This document shows, one piece after another, positions 19,343-30,495 of a stretch of 64,000 bases of DNA. Numbering within the stretch: position 1 is the first letter of the stretch; each line of letters begins with the position of its first letter. Position numbers and translations under genes: made by a program. Below the pieces are notes generated by a model. It searched no databases. It had not been told where the DNA came from and worked only from the letters and a program-made list of their open reading frames with translations. Source of the stretch: Polytrichum commune (lineage: Eukaryota; Streptophyta; Polytrichopsida; Polytrichales; Polytrichaceae); NCBI GenBank assembly GCA_950295325.1, contig OX485808.1, positions 19,302,527-19,366,526 on the forward strand, in the 5' to 3' direction.

Positions 19343-20085
19343 TCATATTAATTTATTGAGTCTAGCGTAGCCGTACAACCTCCTAAATTCCTCATCTTGT
19401 GGGCTTAGAGGCCTATTGCCAATGGGGTTGGAGAGCACAAAGTCCGGGACAATTCCGGGGTGATAGGCAAGCCTCCTAATGTAGGGTCCTAGTTCACTCT
19501 CTAGAAAGTTGTCATTTCTATCGCTTTCCCAAGGATCCGGAAATATGCAATTGCCCGGGGGATTGAGAACACTCTTTGTGGGACTGTCGTCAATGAGGAG
19601 TGTGTTCTCTGGGGTGGGCCAACAACCATGGGGAACCCCCTCCAACGTAGGAACGCCCACGCAGAGGTTTTTCCTCAAGACCTTTAGGAATTGAGGCCCA
19701 TGACCTCCTCCGACCTTGGGTACAATCTTGCCACTACAGTCATAGAGGTCATCGCAGTGTTCTTGACCGAGAAGCAAGCATGGCATTGCAAGTTTTCGGA
19801 AAAGGAAACCGACGATGGCCTTCGTGTTGTCCATGAGCATAGAGCTCCAGATGATGACATGGGCGAAGCCAAGGACCTCACAAAGGAAGCTCCTCAAGCC
19901 GGGTCGGGCCCGTACAACCTTCTTATTAATGAGAGTATCGAACTGTCCGCCGTAATCCATGTCTTCTGGACTACGAAAGGGCCCCTTGGACCCACTATGC
20001 GAGATATGTTAGGAATGACAAAGTACCCCATTGAGGTCAAATATTATGAACGGTTTCCTCATGGGCCCACTTGGTCTTCCAGCGG
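19343..20085 (-). pseudogene. HAD-superfamily, NLI/FCP1-type phosphatase domain with one internal stop
   Basis: From about 20075 the minus frame reads MRKPFIIFDLNGVLCHS, then TAA, then continues in the same frame to MDYGGQF at 19960 and to the stop at 19343. Motif I is FDLNGVL (plant NLI-type proteins often have DLNG). RARPGLRSFL and VIIWSSM are motif II, QFLKVL carries the expected lysine region, and LLIDDSPTKS is motif IV. This is the catalytic fold of RNA polymerase II CTD-type phosphatases, which use the first aspartate as nucleophile. One nonsense codon separates motif I from the rest, so it is probably dead. It may have been captured by the surrounding repeated block. Confidence 0.75.
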
Positions 20086-20417
20086 GGTTGCGACATATCT
20101 CCAACGGACCCTGTGATGGAACATTCAATCTAGGTGAATGGTACTACTCAGGAAAACCAATTGACAAACATGGATAAACTCAACAAAGAAATATAATGCC
20201 AAAATAATCCGAACCATCCAGTTCAAAAATTTGTATTAATGTAATTGGTTATATACATTGTCACAAAAAATCTCTGTTGAAGTTAATGGAATCTATGCTA
20301 ACTAAATTGTATCCACCCGCCGGGCGAAGTCGAGAATGGAACTCGATAATATATACATGCCACGAAGGAAGCAGACAAGGAACATACGGACGCGCGTCCG
20401 TAACGTGGGAGGCATGC

Positions 20418-21692
20418 TTAAAGGTTCATTACCTCTTCAGCGGCAAGGTCCGCGTCAGCAGTGCCTCCCTCACCAAGCCCCATCATGGGACCATGTTCCG
20501 GACGCGCGCCCACAAAATTGTCCAAACTATCTTCAACCACCATCAAAGTGTCTCCAACCGCTTGCGACCCTTGGGTATCTACGTAAGGTTGATCCTCATT
20601 TGTGTCGTCTTGGCTGCCTCGCATATGTTCATCTTCGTCGCCGATGAGGGCGTTGCCTTCATTGACATCTCTCTCGGCGGCACCTACCGTGTCACGTGCT
20701 GGTATCTCCTCCTCTCCTATAGTATGAGAGGAGGGCTCTGGAGTGGCAACAACCTGGGGAGAGGCCGGGACAATCAACGCGGGGGCTGGATAAGCATGCT
20801 CCGGTATATACACTGCATGGCTACTAGATGGAGGCCGTATGAGAGTGGTGGGCATCGACATGCCGGCCTCGGGAGCTGCATACACAACTTGGGGTCTTGC
20901 CTGCAAGCTCTACATCAAGCTCATGAATTGTTGGCTCTGGGCCAAAAACTGTTGATTTTGAGCCATAAGATCAGCGTGCCTGCGAGCAGATTTCAACCTA
21001 GCTTGCTCCATCTCAGCTTGGATGGCAACCATCTTCTTGGCGTGCAGCTCATTAGCCTCTTGAAGCCGTTGGTCAAGCTCTTCCTTCATTCTCTTCTCCA
21101 GCTTCTCGTCCAACTCGGACACTGACATCGGCTCTTTCTTCACCTTGCCTGGTTTGGTAGGCAAGGCAGAGATGGCATTGTGAATCCTAACCTCATCCTC
21201 GTCTTCATCGGAGAGTTCCAAGACCGCGCCTTCAGGGTATTCGTTGTAGGGAGTTTTGTTCCTCTTTCGTCGACTCTCACGGTATAGAGATATGTCGGGC
21301 CTCAAGATCAGCTCTAGCACATCCCTACCCTCCATAAGTGGGAGCTCTGCCTGTTGAGATTCCCCTCCGGATGAAGCTGTACATCCGGCTTCTGTCGCAA
21401 GCTCGACATCCTTCTCTGCAATGATCCCCGCAACATGAGATGGACCCGCAGTAGAAGGAAACCCAACACGAGAAGTGGGAGTCCCAAAAGATGAGAGAAC
21501 AGGGGCATGGGGGACCTTTAGTGGAGTAACAGCTACATGTGTATCATGCGTATCCATGTGATCTGTGCCCAGAAAGAAAATATTTGTGGTAGGCTCACGA
21601 ATAAGGCTGTGTAAATCTTCGTGTGTGGTGGGCTGCTCTTTTGGGGAGTTGGTATCATGGTCTTCGTCGGTGTCTGTCTCTATTTCAGGCAT
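20418..21692 (-). pseudogene. Acidic, coiled-coil protein exon of unknown function, one in-frame stop
   Basis: Starts MPEIETDTDEDHDTNSPKEQ and runs 260 codons to a TAG at 20912-20910. The same frame then continues for 163 codons to 20418. The middle (about residues 150-240) is a strongly charged heptad-like stretch (SVSELDEKLEKRMKEELDQR, then LHAKKMVAIQAEMEQ), predicted coiled coil. The C-terminal half is acidic and Pro/Ala rich. TAG after QQFMSLM is one base from CAG. Upstream, another frame at about 21840-21700 reads VDVCDYDDAKVHRVIASKMD and ends near the start of this one, suggesting a frameshift or exon junction. Not assigned to a family. Confidence 0.5.
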
Positions 21693-21699
21693 TGCCTCA

Positions 21700-21949
21700 T
21701 TTCGAGAGGCATACTACAGGCTGGGGAGAAAGCACATCCATGATGTCTTGGATATCCATTTTAGAGGCAATAACCCTGTGGACTTTTGCATCATCGTAGT
21801 CGCAAACATCCACAAAACAATTTACTTGTAGCCCAAGCATCTACAATATAACAACAAAATTGGAAGGGAATTAATGTGATAATGGCATATAAATGAGAAG
21901 CAATATATCATCATAAGTAACAACATAAAGTAATATAATTTACGGACGT
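21700..21949 (-). other. Probable upstream exon piece and non-coding sequence
   Basis: Minus-strand frame LGLQVNCFVDVCDYDDAKVH followed by RVIASKMDIQDIMDVLSP fits a short exon or a frameshifted N-terminus of the coiled-coil frame. A T-rich stretch with TTGTAG lies just before it. No family is recognised. Confidence 0.35.
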
Positions 21950-23453
21950 TGTGAGCCTAAATTGATGCCCACATGTGTTGTTAACACTTGTAAAACATTA
22001 CAAGTGGTGTTTTGTTGATTTATGATTATTTACAAAAATATAAAAAGAGGGAAGCTTGAAGAAAGCTAAGTTTGAAGCATTAGGCTTGTGTGGAGTGGAT
22101 TTAAATAGTATGAGGACATACCTTGGTAAAGTGTGGTAGATAGAAAGCCAAGGTTAGTTAAATGTTTGAATTAGGATCTTTGTTGATCATTTGAGGGAGG
22201 AAGGCTTAGGAGATAAGATGAGAGCCTACAAAATAGGAGGAGATTTCGAGGGCTTATCATGAGCCTTGAGGGTGCTCACCCCCTCAAACTCACTATATAA
22301 TCCCTCATTCTTCCCTCACTCATCCTCTCTTTCCTTCGTGCTCCTTGGCACCCCACGTGTTATAAGTGTGGGTGTATGAAAGCAAGATAGGAGCACATGT
22401 GTGTGCATGGTTTTGAAGTTAGGAGCCAAGGCTAGTTGGCCTTGAAGAGGGTTTGACCTCTTGTTAGCATTAGTTTGGGTGTGAATGATTTTAAGATAAT
22501 TTATGGCTTCAAGTTGTAGTACTTGAGTTCATATTTTTTGGGTATGTGTGTTTGCTAAGTGTCATTATAACTATTCCACTCGGGCTAGGAGGAAATCGAA
22601 GGGTGGAGTACTTTTGGTGACACGTTGCCGGAACACGAGTTGGTAAATGAGAGGGTCCTTTGAGTAGTCTAGGTTGTAAGGGGCATAACTTCCGAGCAGA
22701 AGAAGATACTTTGTTGAAATTTAGAGGGTTAGTAAACAACTTGTTTATATGAACATGGTCAAAATCTGAGGATGTTTGGAGTACTGGAGCAGTAATTATG
22801 ACATTATGAACTTTGCCTATATTTTCGAGCTGAAATGGGCATAACTCCTGGACAGAGGCTTGGAAACGCATGAAATTTTGAGGGATGCTTTGTTCTTAGG
22901 TTTCCTAGTTGTGGTACAAATTTCAAGTCATTCCGAGTAGATGAAAAGGAGATATATCATTCTGAAGTGTTTTCAAGAGTTGCAGACTAAAAAGGCCATA
23001 ACGTTTTGGCAGAAAATGAAAATAGTTTGAAATTTCAGGGGGTCATAAAAAATTAGTTTTTGTGATTTCTCCCAAAATTTGAAGTTCTTTGGAGCCCGTG
23101 GGAGGAAGTTATGACATTCTGAAATCTGGGTAGACTAACACATTAAAATGGTCATAACTATCGGACAGAAAATGGGATAGGCTCACAAATTGGTGAGATG
23201 TTTTTTTCTTTGTCTCCCTAGTTACAGATAAAATTTTAGGACAGTCCGAGAAGTAATGGGAAAATTACACTATTCTGAAATTTGTTCTGGATATAGCCTT
23301 GGGGGTTAAATCATAAGTCATTAACGTTGTGTATATTCCAAAGGCATATTGGAATGATAAATTGAGTTACTAAGGAAGGAGTTTGCTAAGTGTCATCAAT
23401 ATTATTTCACTCGGGCTAGGACGAAATCGAAGGGTGGAGTACTTTTGGTGACA
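21950..23453 (+). repeat. TGTGAG-type LTR-like repeat, plus orientation
   Basis: Begins TGTGAGCCTAAATTGATGCC at 21950, then CACATGTG, ATATAAAAAGAGG, TTGAATTAGGATCT and one inverted unit of the 89-bp repeat (about 22200-22290), all shared with 14246-13640 read in reverse. Two 80-bp direct repeats with ATCGAAGGGTGGAGTACTTT are at about 22555-22640 and 23380-23455, with four degenerate 155-bp units between. A 120-codon minus frame (22509-22871) lies across these units and is not treated as a gene. Confidence 0.75.
22670..23300. repeat. Four degenerate tandem units of about 155 bp
   Basis: GGGGCATAACTTCCGAGCAG (22679), GGGCATAACTCCTGGACAGA (22842), GGCCATAACGTTTTGGCAGA (22998) and GGTCATAACTATCGGACAGA (23152) mark the units. 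Each also carries a second block resembling TCCGAGTAGATG...CATTCTGAA. Old divergence but the two blocks stay recognisable. Confidence 0.8.
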
Positions 23454-25028
23454 AACCCCCACCCTTAAGCGTCGTGGTCCGGGTGAGAGCCTATGGCTCA
23501 CATGTACTTGCTAGCTTCCCTTGGCCCTTAATTCAGTACTTGTTGCCTCCACAACATAATTCCCAACATATGTTTTTATTCAATTACACTAGGTTACAAG
23601 TGTTAAGAAACACTCTTTCACCCTATGGTGATAATTAACCCAAGTACCCTAATGAAATTCTCCTCGCGCACTTAAATCCAAAACCCTCCTAGTTCACACT
23701 ATACTGACTACTAACCCATGTCTTAATGAAATGGGAGCACCACTACTCACACTTGTGACTAGCAATGCCTACTCCTCCTAAATGCTAATTCATCCAAACC
23801 TATATAATCAGGTTTGTCACCACACTTAACTCGGTAATCCAGGGCCCTAATGCCGTGTGCTGGTTCAGCCCTGCATCAATCTCTTATGTTGGAATTCCAA
23901 AGTCGACTGCCGTCCATATATTCTTTGGATTCTGCCTAACCCTTGGAGCCAGCAAGCCCTTTTCCTGGCCCTTGGCACCCACATTAACCTTTCCCTCAAA
24001 CTGACCATTATCGGAGCTCCACCAGGTGCCCTGATTCGGAATCAAGTCCTCAGCTCGCCCAACCAGCACAGCTCTCAGTAAATCCCATGCCTGCAACTGG
24101 TCTTATGGAACCCACACCCCGGTTGAGTACCTACAATCTAATGCATGCCCCTTCATCAACGATTAATGTCTCTGATGCCAAGGTCAAGGTTCTGCACCCA
24201 CAGGTGAAATCCACCTGACTCCTCTTCCTCCTTGCACTGCCTTTCAATAGATTTGAGCCGTGTTTTGATGTCCAATTCGGTGTGATCATTATTTCCAGAT
24301 GCAGCCCAGCAATGTGCCATGCTCATTCCGAGCCACCCTCCAATCCCTTCCCTGGTTCTACCCTTGTGAGATAGGGTGCGGAAATTCGAAGAGATCCAAG
24401 TTAGCTCCTGATTACCAGAGATTCACTTGGTGTAGCTTGTTGCCCCCGAATCAAGAACTGGCCTCAAACGATGCGAGATTTTCCCAGTTTCCCTTCTTAG
24501 CCACTGGGTAATGCCCTTCACCGCTGATGCTCAGCTCCTCGCCGAACTCGGTCTTTGGCATCCCAACCGTAACCACACGAGGAGGTTGCCTCCCCGCTCT
24601 CTAATCTGTGTCTGCCTCATCTCCCTTTCCCAAGAGAAACTGTGGTTCAGCCGCCAGCCCGACACCTGCTGGTGCCGAGCCCGCATTCCTCTAGGGTCCC
24701 ATTGGCCTCTCCCCAAACACTCACCACTCGATCCTAAAATGGTCAATTAACCCCAGCTGCCGGAACACTTGCTTGCCTAAGGCCTAACCCTTCAACAATC
24801 AATTTCACACCCTAACTCTAAGCCCAATCAAACCCTTAAGCAATCACTAATTTGATCCACGTAATCTCAACCCTATTAAATGCCCCATTAGGCACCCAAA
24901 CATAATTCTAAACTTAAACTTAAAAGCTCAACTTTCTTATCTTTTGCATATTTGAATGTAAATCCAAAACCCATAGTTCTAATGGTCTTCAGATTAAAAA
25001 CACATGTGAACACTGCTTTGGGCTCACA
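23449..25028 (-). repeat. TGTGAG-type LTR-like repeat, minus orientation
   Basis: Right end on the minus strand reads TGTGAGCCCAAAGCAGTG then CACATGTG (from 25028). The left end carries the family 3' signature CCGGACCACGACGCTTAAGG and GGGTTTGTCA (23449-23480) and the hairpin AGTGTTAAGAAACACT (23599-23614). Facing the copy at 21950-23453 it forms a tail-to-tail pair. The interior 23850-24780 is richer in GC, with frames of 60-79 codons on both strands and no recognisable domain. No matching target duplication was found around the pair. Confidence 0.72.
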
Positions 25029-25600
25029 GAGCGCGTCCGGATAATATTATATGGAAAAACGACACATATTCCGGGCCCGTCAACAAAAATGGTTACAGCC
25101 GTGCGCTGGAGATTTTCAGAGCCATGGAGGCTGCCAAAAACAAGGACGCGGCCGCGAAAAAAAAATAGTGGGACGGACTCCCTAAACTAGAAATAGGTTC
25201 AGTGCTATGACATATTAGTGATAACTTACTATTTTATTTCTAGTTCTCCAAGACAATGATGGTATTTCCATTATACTTGTATTTATTCCCATTGAAGTAA
25301 TTCAATTTCCATTCATTATCCGTATTTTCCCTTCCATTGAGGTCGATTTCTCATTTCATACGCAAATATTTTCATGTATGCTTGACATTTTCGTTCAATT
25401 CGATGCCTTTATGTCTAATAATTATTTCCAAACCTATACATATGCGAGTTTTAGTTCGTAATTACTGGTCCATATTTGAAAAGAACGTCCTTAAATAGTC
25501 TCAAAATCAACTAAAAGTCTCTAATTAATGAATATAGTGTTCCATGTGATAATTTTTAAGGTTGTGTGTTGGTGGTTATCTATGTTTATGGTATCTGGTG
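25029..25600 (+). repeat. Inverted, truncated copy of the 17500-18500 module
   Basis: 25048-25168 encodes TYSGPVNKNGYSRALEIFRA and a KNKDAAAKKK tail ending in TAG, matching the minus-strand module at 18350-18490. 25487-25550 matches 17760-17695. The upstream part is lost at the repeat boundary 25028. Confidence 0.7.
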
Positions 25601-28600
25601 GGGGGTGGTATGTGTTGATGATAATTGTAGTGGGGTGGTAGCCTCTTACTTTGTGTGTGCCTCATCAAACAACAAGCATTCACACAAAGAGAGAGAAGAA
25701 ACGTTGATTCTTATGGGATCAACATGATTGAAATGCTTGTTCGACCCACCCTTGATATTATGTCTAGTGGGCATAATAACCATGGTGTAGGACTACTAAC
25801 CCCTCTCGGGGTGGGCACTATAATAACCAAGGTAACCAAGGTGACCATGGAAACTTAGTGATTGGATGATTTTTGTATTGTTGATGTTAATGTGGTTGTG
25901 ATGTTTGTAAGGGTATGTGTTTTGTGTTTCTTCGTGTGGTGGTCACCAAGTGGGCTACTTAGTGGTTCTTTAAATGTGGGGGTTATTAGCACCGGTTTAG
26001 TGGTCCGGGTTCAATTCTTGATGGCCTCATACGAGCATTATATTGTGATGCAAGTGACTTGGCATATGCTATGTGAGTTTACTTGGTGGAACATATGGCC
26101 ATCAGCCCTTGCCATGGGTTGTAACAATTCTTTGGCTTTTGTTGGCATTTATTATTTTCTTTTAATCTTAATTATTTATTTTTTGGTGGGTATTTGGGGT
26201 TGTTATGTAAGTTGTGTGTGTTGTTGGTAGTGGTTCGTTGTTTTCTATTCTCCTTTTGTGTAAGATTATGGACATGGCATGTTGTATGGCAATGACGTTG
26301 ATTTCCTGTAGTACTAAATTCTGAAATTTTTGGCTCATTTCTGGATCAAGTGCAAATAGAGTCTTTACTTACTTAGATATTCAATTTGCCTAAAATGACT
26401 AGTGGGAATAGGCAATTGTCTTGGGAGATTGGAAACAACTAGTAGTAAGGACAATAATCTGTTATAGTTGAGGTAGTTACAAGGCCTCGGCTGGTTCTCG
26501 GGGCCTATTAGGTAGTTGAAAAATATAACTCTCTCTCTCAGTAGTTGAGCAAGCAAGGGAGAGGCCGGTTGTTGAGCCTTCTCTGACATTGTGAATTTTG
26601 GTGTGAAATTATTTTTAGAATAGCAAAGTTATATTATAGCATATGCATGTGATTCGCATATGCCGAGTCTATTGTCTGTTGTTTGTTGTTAGGATTAAAA
26701 TAGCTCCAAGGGGATTGCACTGGAGTTGAGAGTATTTGTGTAAGTTTTGAGCAGCATGGTAAGTGTGAGTGTGTGTACTTGTAAATCAACCAGGAGGGAT
26801 TTCTGAAATTCTTACTATGCCTTGCATTTTGAAGTTACTGTATGTGGTGTCGAACTTCTCATTCTGTTTCAGTCATTGATGAAATTAATAAGTAGGACTA
26901 TTGTCTATGTTTGTGTTAAACTGAGTTGTTGATGCTACTGCATCAGGCCATTATCTGAATGTCTGAGTAACTTCCTTTCGCAGTTTACAGAGTATGAACT
27001 TAGGGGTGGACTAAATTACTACGTTGCAGGCTATAGTTTAATTGAACTGCCAGTTGATGTTTTACAAATTAATTACCCGAAGGTGAGAGTGTGTTAGTCC
27101 TTGTAAAAGTCAGAGAAAGCCAGAGGGGTTGTGTTGGTCGTGAAGTTGACAATGTATGAATCTATAATGAGTTCAGATAAAGCCAATTCGACTAAAGGTC
27201 TCGGGAAGATTACCAGAATTTAATAAACTTGCTTTAGACTATGGTCTCAACGACTGTGGTTCACGTAAAAGGACAATGTTCAATTGAAAATCATCTTTGG
27301 AAGGAAACGAGGTATATAATTCGTTCTTTTGTGAGAAAAGATTGATTGTTGCACCGAGCGATTACCGAGGAGATTAATTTTGTAAACTTTGTAATCTGGG
27401 GGAAGATCCTGTTCTGAGTGATTACCAATTCCAGAAGTATATTAATATCCCTAAGAATTTTGAGACAATTATAGAGGATTGATTTTTCTACCTGTGGGCT
27501 ACGTTTAATAATGTGGTTGAATCGGACTCTATCATTGCATTAATTACACATCATAAACCCGTTTGATTGTATGACCTACTTAAGAGGCTATAGTTTGCCC
27601 ATTGATACATTTATATATTTCTAAATAGTCTCTAAAATAATTGCACCCATAAGTCAATTGTCATAATTGTGATTTAATTCTCTAAAATAATCCGGGAGAA
27701 GGTAGTAGTGTCGTTGTAATATGTGAAAGTGTTAGCAAGCACCGGTTGTCCGGGCACAATCAAATTGAGTAAAGAATAAGACTATTGTCTTCGTAGTGTA
27801 AATGGAGAAATTGTTTCTAACCTTTGATGGAAGTTGAAGCGTCAACGGATCAAGACCATTGACTGCGAAAGGTTAACCGGTGAAGGGAGAAGACAAGAGG
27901 ACGTGCCGATTGTGATACTGGTAAATCTTGATTGTTAATTAAAACCTTAAGGGAATTAAGGCTAATTTGGAATTCCATTATTTTTCAGAATTAAATTGCT
28001 TAAGCATTATTTGCAATAATGAAATGAAGTGATGAATTAAATGTTTTGATATCTAAGAATATGGAATTGGAATCTTAAATAAACTAAATAAGTTTATGAG
28101 TGATGTGAGAATATGTTAACACGCATAAGTGGTTTGGACTTATTGCCTTGAGGAAAGAGATGATGATTGCCTTGGCCAAGACCAGGTAAAAGACAATTGT
28201 CGGACCATATAATTAAGATTGAATCTAATAAAAGAAGACTGACCATCCTAAAAAGATTATTGCACTGCCTTTTCCAAGTTGCATTAAATGGGATTAATAA
28301 ATGAAAGACTATGTACTACGCCGAAGTGCCCTTGACTTCGGTAAAAAGACAAAAATGGGTTACTCATGCAAGATTATTGACTATGGTTGTGCCTATGCTT
28401 GTGCACCGCACTTGGTCCAATTAAAATGAACTCGCTGCCAGACTATTGTTTGGGAAATTAGAGTGAGGTGTGAGACTGTCACATTTGCATGTACTGACAT
28501 GGAGAGGTTTTTAGAGTTCTAATCCCTTACCCGTAAACCAATTGTAAGCCATAATCCAAAATGAAGTGAAATAACCTTGTGTTTTCCCTAATATTCCTTA

Positions 28601-29519
28601 TCTGAGACACCTAGATGATATATAAGTCACAATTTAAATCTTCCCTAATTGTTTCCTTGGGTTTGTTTGTAACCGAAAACTAAACTACATTTCCTCAAAT
28701 GTGTGTTTGATGCTTATTTTGGGTATTTTTAATCATTCACACAAACCATAAAACTGTAACTGAGCCATTTATGCCACCTATGTTATTATTAAGGAATAAG
28801 ATGTATGTCACCTAGGGTTTCAAGGGGGTTGGACCCTTTTCACTCCACCCTTCCAATTTTCACCTCATGTCATTTTGTCGTACTAGGGGGTGATTTAATG
28901 GGGTGGGGAGTGGGGACGCGAGGGAAAAGGTCTAGAGCAATCCTATTAGCCAAGATGTGTAAATCGGGCTGAAGGCTTTTAGATGGGTTCATGTAATCCA
29001 CATTTTTTGTTTTGGAAATAGCATTTTATGATTTTAGATGTTAAGAGTGAAACAATATTGCTCTATAGTTCTCTATTAGTGACAAGCTGATCGATTTATT
29101 ACTTAGAGACTAAAATGATAGAAAATTAGTATCAATTACCAAGATGCAGATTGATTGGCTATAGATTGTAGTGTGAATAAAAACATTTTGTAAAAGAGCC
29201 ATAGTCTAGTATTGTGAAGGTTTAATTTGATTCTTTTATCAAATTAACCTAGTATTAGTGGTAAATAGAAAATAAATAATAAATATTATGTCGGTTGGGT
29301 AAGTTGGGAGTTAGAAATTAGCTTAGCAAGTAAATCCTAATAGAACAAGCAACAACAGATTATTATAAGACTATTTCGGAATTAACTTAGCTAAAGGCAA
29401 TAATCGAGTGGTTTGTAAGGCTAAAGGTTTAAAATATTCCAAATCCAAAATGACTACGCAACAAAACGATTAAAGGAGTGGAGTAAAACGACATTGACTA
29501 GTAAGGATACTCTTTAGAC
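25601..29519. other. Long stretch without supported genes; LTR-type repeat relics
   Basis: A 122-codon frame (25862-26230, plus) is hydrophobic (WNIWPSALAMGCNNSLAF, then LLILIIYFLVGIWG) but low in complexity and has no homologous motif I know. A minus frame at 26365-26589 likewise. 28320-28620 shares phrases such as GTGCCCTTGAC and CTATGG...TTGTG with 35810-36120, suggesting two diverged LTR copies. Nothing else is seen. Confidence 0.5.
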
Positions 29520-29522
29520 TTA

Positions 29523-30492
29523 GGGCCGGTTTACACTACGGTGGAGAAGTCCACCCGTCATGAAAAGAAGGGCGTTTCTCAATTGTGATTGGTCGAAAAT
29601 GCAACTCTTGACCGGTGGGTGTTTACACTAGGTGAAGAAAACAATGGTGGTGAACTTTTCTCATGGATGATAAAATGACATGGCCGCCTACATGGCGGCA
29701 CTTTTTGGAGTTGGGCTTCTCCGGCCTCAAGAGGCCGGACAAGAAACTCCTCCTCCGGAGAAGCCCAACTCAATAAAAAAATTATCCACTTGGCCGGTCA
29801 AATTTCCACACCACCCTCTCCTTGCTCCCAAACAAAAAATATGCCATCATCATAATTGAAGCATTATGGTGATATATGATTGTTTTTTGTATCGCCATAG
29901 TTGAAACGATAAAATACTTCAAAATCATAAAGATCATAAGAGAGCACAAAATCTCTCTTCTTCGATTATCCATGATTGAAGATCAAAGATAAGAAGAGAG
30001 AAATTGATGAGGATGATTAAGAGGAGAGCATGTCTTAAATAATACCAAAGAGTAGTGTTTTGTCCAATGTGTATGGGTTTTCCCCTCTTCATTCTTAAAC
30101 ACCCAAGGAGACATTTATTTCCTACATGGGCCAAACTTGACAATTGGCAATTTGGCAATTTTCATTATCTTTTGAATAAAATTGAACACTATATTACACA
30201 ATTCTTGTTGAAATCTTTTGATACAATGTGAATGTAGAGAATTATGGTTTTTTATCACAAAAAATCTTCACCATTAGGTGAACTTCTCTTCACCAGTGGA
30301 CTTCTCCGGTGGACTTCTCCGCTAAACTTCTCCTCTAGGTGTTTAGACTTCAACCGGTCAAGACTCCTTAAGAAATATTTTATTGCCTTTAATTCTTCTC
30401 CGGCACATCCACCATTTGCCTCATATAACCATGTCTTGGCCAAGCATTCTTGACCGACCGGAGGCCTTCTCCACCGTAGTGTAAACCGGCCC
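29523..30492. mobile_element. PIF/Harbinger-type (Tourist-like) non-autonomous element, 970 bp
   Basis: Perfect 27-bp terminal inverted repeats: GGGCCGGTTTACACTACGG... at 29523-29549 and its complement at 30466-30492. Target duplication TTA on both sides (29520-29522 and 30493-30495), the hallmark of PIF/Harbinger. Subterminal GGTGAAGAA and TCTTCACC type repeats and a 17-bp hairpin are inside. No DDE transposase is present; frames of 60-137 codons here are not recognisable. Confidence 0.95.
29708..29771. repeat. 17-bp perfect hairpin containing a nested palindrome
   Basis: GAGTTGGGCTTCTCCGG (29708-29724) pairs with its exact complement at 29755-29771. In the left arm and loop lies CCGGCCTCAAGAGGCCGG, itself a perfect 8-bp-arm palindrome. 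Inside the Harbinger-type element. Confidence 0.93.
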
Positions 30493-30495
30493 TTA

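Noticed and set aside
19691-20116. 141-codon plus-strand frame
   Set aside because: It is the antisense shadow of the HAD phosphatase frame, whose motifs are on the minus strand.
20277-21125. 282-codon plus-strand frame
   Set aside because: It overlaps the minus-strand coiled-coil frame in another phase and shows no recognisable domain; the charged heptads on the minus strand are the better explanation.
25985-26030. tRNA-like phrase GGTCCGGGTTCAATTC
   Set aside because: The B-box-like word is there, but no acceptor stem or A box could be placed at tRNA spacing.
25862-26230. Hydrophobic 122-codon frame that might be a membrane protein
   Set aside because: Base composition is T and G rich, the hydrophobicity follows from that, and no start context, homologous motif or partner exon is visible.
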